From Caprella mutica (taxonomy: Eukaryota > Arthropoda > Malacostraca > Amphipoda > Caprellidae): 64,000 nt of DNA. Under the pieces are notes generated by a model. That model was not told where the DNA came from, ran no database searches, and saw nothing but the letters and a program-made list of their open reading frames with translations. The stretch is taken from NCBI GenBank assembly GCA_947561585.1, contig CANNZV010000433.1, positions 267,966-331,965 on the forward strand, read 5' to 3'. Below, in pieces: positions 55,591 through 64,000 of this stretch (within the stretch, counting starts at the first letter, position 1; every line of letters starts with the position of its first letter). The translations under genes were made by a program, and so were the position numbers.

Positions 55591-57200
55591 ATAATTCAAT
55601 TCATTATTTTAATTGGTATCCATGATACTTACAAATTACAAGAGGTATCCTTAATAATTTAATTCATTATTTAATTGGTATCCATAATACTTACAAATTA
55701 CAAGAGGTATCCTTAATAATTCAATTCATTTATTTAATTGGTATCCATGATACTTACAAATTACAAGAGGTATCCTTGATAATTTAATTCATTATTTAAT
55801 TGGTATCCATGATACTTACAAATTACAAGAGGTATCCTTGATAATTTAATTCATTATTTTAATTGGTATCCATGATACTTACAAATTACAAGAAGTATCC
55901 TTGATAATTTAATTCATTATTTAATTGGTATCCATGATACTTACAAATTACAAGAGGTATCCTTGATAATTTAATTCATTATTTAATTGGTATCCATGAT
56001 ACTTACAAATTACAAGAGGTATCCTTGATAATTTAATTCATTATTTAATTGGTATCCATGATACTTACAAATTACAAGAGGTATCCTTAATAATTCAATT
56101 CATTATTTTAATTGGTATCCATGATACTTACAAATTACAAGAGGTATCCTTGATAATTCAATTCATTATTTTAATTGGTATCCATGATACTTACAAATTA
56201 CAAGAGGTATCCTTGATAATTTAATTCATTATTTAATTGGTATCCATGATACTTACAAATTACAAGAGGTATCCTTGATAATTTAATTCATTATTTTAAT
56301 TGGTATCCATGATACTCACAAATTACAAGAGGTATCCTTGATAATTTAATTCATTATTTAATTGGTATCCATGATACTTACAAATTACAAGAGGTATCCT
56401 TGATAATTTAGTTCATTATTTAATTGGTATCCATGATACTTACAAATTGCAAGAGGTATCCTTGATAATTTAATTCATTATTCAATTGGTATCCATGATA
56501 CTTACAAATTACAAGAGGTATCCTTGATAATTTAATTCATTATTTAATTGGTATCCATGATACTTACAAATTACAAGAGGTATCCTTGATAATTTAATTC
56601 ATTATTTTAATTGGCATCCATGATACTTACAAATTACAAGAGGTATCCTTAATAATTCAATTCATTATTTTAATTGGTATCCATGATACTTACAAATTAC
56701 AAGAGGTATCCTTGATAATTCAATTCATTATTTAATTGGTATCCATGATACTTACAAATTACAAAAGGTATCCTTGATAATTTAATTCATTATTTAATTG
56801 GTATCCATGATACTTACAAATTACAAGAGGTATCCTTGATAATTCAATTCATTATTTAATTGGTATCCATGATACTTACAAATTACAAGAGGTATCCTTG
56901 ATAATTCAATTCATTATTTTAATTGGTATCCATGATACTTACAAATTACAAGAGGTATTCTTGATAATTTAATTCATTATTTAATTGGTATCCATGATAC
57001 TTACAAATTACAAGAGGTATCCTTAATAATTCAATTCATTATTTTAATTGGTATCCATGATACTTACAAATTACAAGAGGTATCCTTGATAATTCAATTC
57101 ATTATTTTAATTGGTATCCATGATACTTACAATTTACAAGAGGTATCCTTGATAATTTAAATCAATATTTTAATTGGTATCCATGATACTTACAAATTAC
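55590..57200 (+). repeat. Copy of 48.5-50.1 kb (7,116-bp offset)
   Basis: Markers at exactly 7,116 bp: CATTTATTTAATTGG at 48611 and 55727, TTAGTTCATT at 49292 and 56408, GGCATCC at 49497 and 56613, and the TTAAATCA monomer at 50041 and 57157. The monomer at 57157 has an extra T-to-A change (ATCAATATT) not seen in the source. Confidence 0.8.
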
Positions 57201-59395
57201 AAGAGGTATCCTTGATAATTCAATTCATTATTTAATTGGTATCCATGATACTTACAAATTACAAGAGGTATCCTTGATAATTCAATTCATTATTTTAATT
57301 GGTATCCATGATACTTACAAATTACAAGAGGTATCCTTGATAATTTAATTCATTATTTTAATTGGTATCCATGATACTTACAAATTACAAGAGGTATCCT
57401 TAATAATTTAATTCATTATTTTAATTTGTATCCATGATACTTACAAATTACAAGAGGTATCCTTGATAATTTAATTCATTATTTAATTGGTATCCATGAT
57501 ACTTACAAATTACAAGAGGTATCCTTAATAATTCAATTCATTATTTTAATTGGTATCCATGATACTTACAAATTACAAGAGGTATCCTTGATAATTCAAT
57601 TCATTATTTAATTGGTATCCATGATACTTACAAATTACAAAAGGTATCCTTGATAATTTAATTCATTATTTAATTGGTATCCATGATACTTACAAATTAC
57701 AAGAGGTATCCTTGATAATTCAATTCATTATTTAATTGGTATCCATGATACTTACAAATTACAAGAGGTATCCTTGATAATTCAATTCATTATTTTAATT
57801 GGTATCCATGATACTTACAAATTACAAGAGGTATTCTTGATAATTTAATTCATTATTTAATTGGTATCCATGATACTTACAAATTACAAGAGGTATCCTT
57901 AATAATTCAATTCATTATTTTAATTGGTATCCATGATACTTACAAATTACAAGAGGTATCCTTGATAATTCAATTCATTATTTTAATTGGTATCCATGAT
58001 ACTTACAATTTACAAGAGGTATCCTTGATAATTTAAATCATTATTTTAATTGGTATCCATGATACTTACAAATTACAAGAGGTATCCTTGATAATTCAAT
58101 TCATTATTTAATTGGTATCCATGATACTTACAAATTACAAGAGGTATCCTTGATAATTCAATTCATTATTTTAATTGGTATCCATGATACTTACAAATTA
58201 CAAGAGGTATCCTTGATAATTTAATTCATTATTTTAATTGGTATCCATGATACTTACAAATTACAAGAGGTATCCTTAATAATTTAATTCATTATTTTAA
58301 TTTGTATCCATGATACTTACAAATTACAAGAGGTATCCTTGATAATTTAATTCATTATTTAATTGGTATCCATGATACTTACAAATTACAAGAGGTATCC
58401 TTGATAATTCAATTCATTATTTTAATTGGTATCCATGATACTTACAAATTACAAGAGGTATCCTTGATAATTTAATTCATTATTTAATTGGTATCCATGA
58501 TACTTACAAATTACAAGAGGTATCCTTAATAATTCAATTCATTATTTTGATTGGTATCTATGATACTTACAAATTACAAGAGGTATCCTTGATAATTCAA
58601 TTCATTATTTTAATTGGTATCCATGATACATACAAATTACAAGAGGTATTCTTGATAATTTAATTCATTATTTAATTGGTATCCATGATACTTACAAATT
58701 ACAAGAGGTATCCTTAATAATTCAATTCATTATTTTAATTGGTATCCATGATACTTACAAATTACAAGAGGTATCCTTGATAATTCAATTCATTATTTTA
58801 ATTGGTATCCATGATACTTACAAATTACAAGAGGTATCCTTGATAATTTTATTCATTATTTAATTGGTATCCATGATACTTACAAATTACAAGAGGTATC
58901 CTTGATAATTTATTTCATTATTTTAATTGGTATCCATGATACTTACAAATTACAAGAGGTATCCTTGATAATTTAATTCATTATTTAATTGGTATCCATG
59001 ATACTTACAAATTACAAGAGGTATCCTTGATAATTTAATTCATTATTTTAATTGGCATCCATGATACTTACAAATTACAAGAGGTATCCTTAATAATTCA
59101 ATTAATTATTTTAATTGGTATCCATGATACTTACAAATTACAAGAGGTATCCTTGATAATTTAATTCATTATTTAATTGGTATCCATGATACTTACAAAT
59201 TACAAGAGGTATCCTTGATAATTTAATTCATTATTTTAATTGGTATCCATGATACTTACAAATTACAAGAGGTATCCTTGATAATTTAATTCATTATTTA
59301 ATTGGTATCCATGATACTTACAAATTGCAAGAGGTGATCCTTGATAATTTAATTCATTATTTAATTGGTATCCATGATACCTACAAATTACAAGA
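57000..59395 (+). repeat. Copy of 49.0-51.4 kb (7,992-bp offset)
   Basis: The TTAAATCA monomer at 50041 recurs at 58033, GGTATCTATG at 50561 recurs at 58553, and GGTGATCC at 51341 recurs at 59333, all 7,992 bp apart. Since 57157 is also a copy of 50041, the 57-58 kb region contains an 876-bp tandem duplication (57157 and 58033). Matching ends within the monomer at about 59378-59410, where family B resumes. Confidence 0.75.
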
Positions 59396-62300
59396 GGTAT
59401 CCTTGATAATTCAATTCATTATTTTAATTGGTATCCATGATACTTACAAATTACAAGAGGTATCCTTGATAATTCAATTCATTATATTAATTGGTATCCA
59501 TGATACTTACAAATTACAAGAGGTATCCTTGATAATTTAATTCATTATTTTAATTGGTATCCATGATACTTACAAATTACAAGAGGTATCCTTAATAATT
59601 CAATTCATTATTTTAATTGGTATCCATGATACTTACAAATTACAAGAGGTATCCTTGATAATTCAATTCATTATTTAATTGGTATCCATGATACTTACAA
59701 ATTACAAGAGGTATCCTTGATAATTTAATTCATTATTTTAATTGGTATCCATGATACTTACAAATTGCAAGAGGTATCCTTGATAATTTAATTCATTATT
59801 TTAATTGGTATCCATGATACATACAAATTACAAGAGGTATCCTTGATAATTCAATTCATTATTTTAATTGGTATCCATGATACTTACAAATTACAAGTGG
59901 TATCATTGATAATTCAATTCATTATTTTAATTGGAATCCATGATACTTACAAATCACAAGAGGTATCCTTGATAATTTAATTCATTATTTTAATTGGTAT
60001 CCATGATACTTACAAATTACAAGAGGTATCCTTGATAATTCAATTCATTATTTTAATTGGTATCCATGATACTTACAAATTACAAGAGGTATCCTTGATA
60101 ATTCAATTCATTATTTTAATTGGTATCCATGATACTTACAAATTACAAGAGGTATCCTTGATAATTTAATTCATTATTTTAATTGGTATCCACGATACTT
60201 ACAAATTACAAGAGGTATCCTTGATAATTTAATTCATTATTTAATTGGTATCCACGATACTTACAAATTACAAGAGGTATCCTTGATAATTTAATTCATT
60301 ATTTAATTGGTATCCATGATACTTACGAATTACAAGAGGTATCCTTCATAATTTAATTCATTATTTTAATTGGTATCCATGATATTTACAAATTAACAAG
60401 AGGTATCCTTGATAATTTAATTCATTATTTTAATTGGTATCCATGATACTTACAAATTACAAGAGGTATCCTTGATAATATAATTCATTATTTTAATTGG
60501 TATCCATGATACTTACAAATTACAAGAGGTATCCTTGATAATCTAATTCATTATTTTAATTTGTATCCATGATACTTACAAATTACAAGAGGTATCCTTG
60601 ATAATTTAATTCATTATTTAATTGGTATCCATGATACATACAAATTCCAAGAGGTATCCTTGATAATTCAATTCATTATTTAATTGGTATCCATGATACT
60701 TACAAATTACAAGAGGTATCCTTGATAATTCAATTCATTATTTTAATTGATATCCATGATACTTACAAATTACAAGAGGTATCCCTGATAATTCAATTCA
60801 TTATTTTAATTGGTATCCATGATACTTACAAATTACAAGAGGTATCCTTGATAATTTAATTCATTATTTTAATTGGTATCCATGATACTAACAAATTACA
60901 AGAGGTATCCTTGATAATTTAATTCATTATTTAATTGGTATCCATGATACTTACAAATTACAAGAAGTATCCTTGATAATTTAATTCATTATTTAATTGG
61001 TATCCTTGATACTTACAAATTACAAGAGGTATCATTCATAATTTAATTCATTACTTTAATTGGTATCCATGATACTTACAATTTACGAGAGGTATCCTTG
61101 ATAATTCAATTCATTATTTTAATTGGTATCCATGATACTTACAAATTACAAGAGGTATCCTTGATAATTTAATTCATTATTTTAATTGGTATCCATGATA
61201 CTTACAAATTACAAGAGGTATCCTTGATAATTCAATTCATTATTTTAATTGGTATCCATAATACTTACAAATTACAAGAGGTATCCTTGATAATTCAATT
61301 CATTATTTTAATTGGTATCCATGATACTTACAAATTACAAGAGGTATCCTTGATAATTCAATTCATTATTTTAATTGGTATCCATGATAATTACAAATTA
61401 CTAGAGGTATCCTTGATAATTTAATTCATTATTTTAATTGGTATCCATGATACTTACAAATTACAAGAGGTATCCTTAATAATTCAATTCATTATTTTAA
61501 TTGGTATCCATGATACTTACAAATTACAGGAGGTATCCTTGATAATTCAATTCATTATTTTAATTGGTATCCATGATACTTACAAATTACAAGAGGTATC
61601 CTTGATAATTTAATTCATTATTTTAATTGGTATCCATGATACTTACAAATTACAAGAGGTATCCTTAATAATTCAATTCATTATTTTAATTGGTATCCAT
61701 GATACTTACAAATTACAAGAGGTATCCTTGATAATTCAATTCATTATTTAATTGGTATCCATGATACTTACAAATTACAAGAGGTATCCTTGATAATTTA
61801 ATTCATTATTTTAATTGGTATCCATGATACTTACAAATTGCAAGAGGTATCCTTGATAATTTAATTCATTATTTTAATTGGTATCCATGATACATACAAA
61901 TTACAAGAGGTATCCTTGATAATTCAATTCATTATTTTAATTGGTATCCATGATACTTACAAATTACAAGTGGTATCATTGATAATTCAATTCATTATTT
62001 TAATTGGTATCCATGATACTTACAAATTACAAGAGGTATCCTTGATAATTCAATTCATTATTTTAATTGGTATCCATGATACTTACAAATTACAAGAGGT
62101 ATCCTTGATAATTTAATTCATTATTTTAATTGGTATCCATGATACTTACAAATTACAAGAGGTATCCTTGATAATTCAATTCATTATTTTAATTGGTATC
62201 CATGATACTTACAAATTACAAGAGGTATCCTTGATAATTCAATTCATTATTTTAATTGGTATCCATGATACTTACAAATTACAAGAGGTAACCTTGATAA

Positions 62301-64000
62301 TTTAATTCATTATTTTAATTGGTATCCACGATACTTACAAATTACAAGAGGTATCCTTGATAATTTAATTCATTATTTTATTGGTATCCACGATACTTAC
62401 AAATTACAAAAGGTATCCTTGATAATTTAATTCATTATTTAATTGGTATCCATGATACTTACAAATTACAAGAGGTATCCTTCATAATTTAATTCATTAT
62501 TTTATTTGGTATCCATGATATTTACAAATTAACAAGAGGTATCCTTGATAATTTAATTCATTATTTTAATTGGTATCCATGATACTTACAAATTACAAGA
62601 GGTATCCTTGATAATCTAATTCATTATTTTAATTTGTATCCATGATACTTACAAATTACAAGAGGTATCCTTGATAATTTAATTCATTATTTAATTGGTA
62701 TCCATGATACATACAAATTACAAGAGGTATCCTTGATAATTCAATTCATTATTTAATTGGTATCCATGATACTTACAAATTACAAGAGGTATCCTTGATA
62801 ATTCAATTCATCATTTTAATTGGTATCCATGATACTTACAAATTACAAGAGGTATCCTTGATAATTCAATTCATTATTTTAATTGGTATCCATACAAGAG
62901 GTATCCTTGATAATTTAATTCATTATTTAATTGGTATTCATGATACTTACAAATTACAAGAGGTATCCTTAATAAGTCAATTCATTATTTTAATTGGTAT
63001 CCATGATACATACAAATTACAAAAGGTATCCTTGATAATTTAATTCATTATTTTAATTGGTATCCATGATACTTACAAATTACAAGATCGGTATCCTTAA
63101 TAATTTAGTTCATTATTTAATTGGTATCCATGATACTTACACAAATTATAAGAGGTATCCTTATTAATTCAATTCATTATTTTAATTTGTATCCATGATA
63201 CTTACAAATTACAAGAGGTATCCTTGATGATTCAATTCATTATTTTAATTGGTATCCATGATACTTACAAATTACAAGAGGTATCCTTAATAATTCAATT
63301 CATTATTTTAATTGGTATCCATGATACTTACAAATTACAAGAGGTATCCTTGATAATTCAATTCATTATATTAATTGGTATCCATGATACTTACAAATTA
63401 CAAGAGGTATCCTTGATAATTTAATTCATTATTTTAATTGGTATCCATGATACTTACAAATTACAAGAGGTATCATTGATAATTCAATTCATTATTTTAA
63501 TTGGAATCCATGATACTTACAAATCACAAGAGGTATCCTTGATAATTTAATTCATTATTTTAATTGGTATCCATGATACTTACAAATTACAAGAGGTATC
63601 CTTGATAATTCAATTCATTATTTTAATTGGTATCCATGATACTTACAAATTACAAGAGGTATCCTTGATAATTCAATTCATTATTTTAATTGGTATCCAT
63701 GATACTTACAAATTACTAGAGGTATCCTTGATAATTTAATTCATTATTTTAATTGGTATCCATGATACTTACAAATTACAAGAGGTATCCCTGATAATTC
63801 AATTCATTATTTTAATTGGTATCCATGATACTTACAAATTACAAGAGGTATCCTTGATAATTTAATTCATTATTTTAATTGGTATCCATGATACTTACAA
63901 ATTACAAGAGGTATCCTTGATAATTTAATTCATTATTTAATTGGTATCCATGATACTTACAAATTACAAGAAGTATCCTTGATAATTTAATTCATTATTT
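59395..64000 (+). repeat. Return of family B (18,442-bp offset)
   Basis: From about 59.4 kb the sequence matches 41.0-44.45 kb at exactly 18,442 bp: the run ending 41098 and 59540, the run at 42782 and 61224, and GGTAACC at 43845 and 62287. After the truncated monomer near 62.89 kb it matches 45.3-46.0 kb at 17,451 bp instead (45344 and 62795; 45773 and 63224). The difference is 991 bp, so this copy has one fewer of the 991-bp tandem blocks. The array continues past the window. Confidence 0.8.

Larger units (their letters stand above)
47215..59395 (+). repeat. Satellite HOR family C
   Basis: Family C lacks the B markers over most of its length and carries TTAGTTCATT (49292, 51731, 52478, 54103, 54729, 56408), GGCATCC (49497, 51500, 51936, 52683 and others), GATACTCACAAATT, TTAAATCATT and a GGTATCTATG change. 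Long offsets link parts of it: 7,116 bp (48.5-50.0 with 55.6-57.1 kb), 7,992 bp (50.0-51.4 with 58.0-59.4 kb), about 3,186 bp (49.5-50.6 with 52.7-53.75 kb), 2,439 and 747 bp. A B-type island interrupts it at about 54.98-55.58 kb. Confidence 0.7.
4515..64000 (+). repeat. 59.5-kb satellite array, 62/63-bp monomer
   Basis: From 4515 to the window's end the sequence consists only of head-to-tail copies of one monomer in a single orientation. I saw no inserted gene, transposon or unique segment; the irregularities are small indels. The monomer contains GGTATCCTTGATAATT and, 34 bp on, GGTATCCATGATACTT (14 of 16 identical), so it is an ancient dimer of 34- and 29-bp halves. The 63-bp form has TTTT before AATTGG; the 62-bp form has TTT. 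Consensus G+C is 16 of 63, with no CpG. Common variable positions are C/T in AATTYAATTC, G/A in CCTTRATAAT and C/T in GGTAYCC-type sites. Copy number is about 950 (length divided by mean period). The right end is not reached. Function is unknown; a centromeric, pericentromeric or other heterochromatic location is possible but not shown. Confidence 0.97.

Noticed and set aside
13551..63424. Many 61-87-residue open frames in the array, built on a 21-residue repeat (IIQFIILIGIH...)
   Set aside because: 63 bp is 21 codons, so 63-bp monomers stay in frame by arithmetic. The frames start at TTG or a chance ATG, not a gene start with context, and end whenever CAA becomes TAA or a 62-bp monomer shifts frame. 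There is no sign of selection on the reading frame.
4515..64000. CRISPR array
   Set aside because: There are no unique spacers; the whole unit repeats, variants are shared between distant copies, and the flank is eukaryotic in character.
4515..64000. CENP-B box or telomeric repeat in the monomer
   Set aside because: The monomer has no CpG, while the CENP-B box needs TTCG and CGGG; no short telomere-type G-rich repeat is present.

Overview
The window looks like eukaryotic, probably animal, nuclear DNA: intron-sized AT-rich spacing, GT/AG splice signals, a palindromic mobile-element relic, and one very long tandem satellite. No bacterial gene, operon, RNA gene or CRISPR array is visible. The species cannot be named from the sequence.

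Left flank (1-4514). Positions 1-1499 are non-coding and hold small inverted repeats, a diverged ~110-bp direct repeat (746-862 and 921-1026) and a fold-back, MITE-like element (about 1101-1351). Positions 1500-3881 carry what looks like the 3' part of a minus-strand spliced gene. Three downstream exons (2388-2295, 2101-1988, 1660-1600) join in phase through GT/AG introns, end in a stop, and are followed by an AATAAA signal at 1505-1500. Two candidate upstream exons (3881-3696 and 3246-3035) read like protein but contain a frame break and four in-frame stops, so the locus is either decayed or my exon model is wrong there. I do not recognise the protein family. Positions 3882-4514 are AT-rich spacer ending in a perfect 12-bp inverted repeat just before the satellite.

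Satellite (4515-64000, running off the right edge). This is 59.5 kb of uninterrupted head-to-tail 62/63-bp monomers in one orientation, about 950 copies by division. The consensus is ~25% G+C and has no CpG. Each monomer is itself an old dimer: two halves starting GGTATCC, 34 and 29 bp long. Single-base variants recur in a fixed order, giving higher-order repeats (HORs). I see three HOR families. Family A (4.5 to ~20.5 kb) has a 3,259-bp period. Family B (~20.5-47.2 kb, and again from 59.4 kb) is marked by a 49-bp truncated monomer and a GATCGG-containing monomer. Family C (~47.2-59.4 kb) is marked by GGCATCC and TTAGTTCATT variants. Segments of hundreds of bp to several kb are copied at exact offsets (940, 991, 1256, 1684, 1942, 2705, 3259, 3817, 7116, 7580, 7992, 18442 bp), as expected from repeated unequal exchange. 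A ~0.6-kb island of B sits inside C.

Short open frames in the array arise because 63 is divisible by 3. They start at TTG or a chance ATG, end where CAA becomes TAA or where a 62-bp monomer shifts frame, and are not genes. I found no convincing new molecular system. The interest lies in the satellite's architecture and in the decayed-looking gene beside it.
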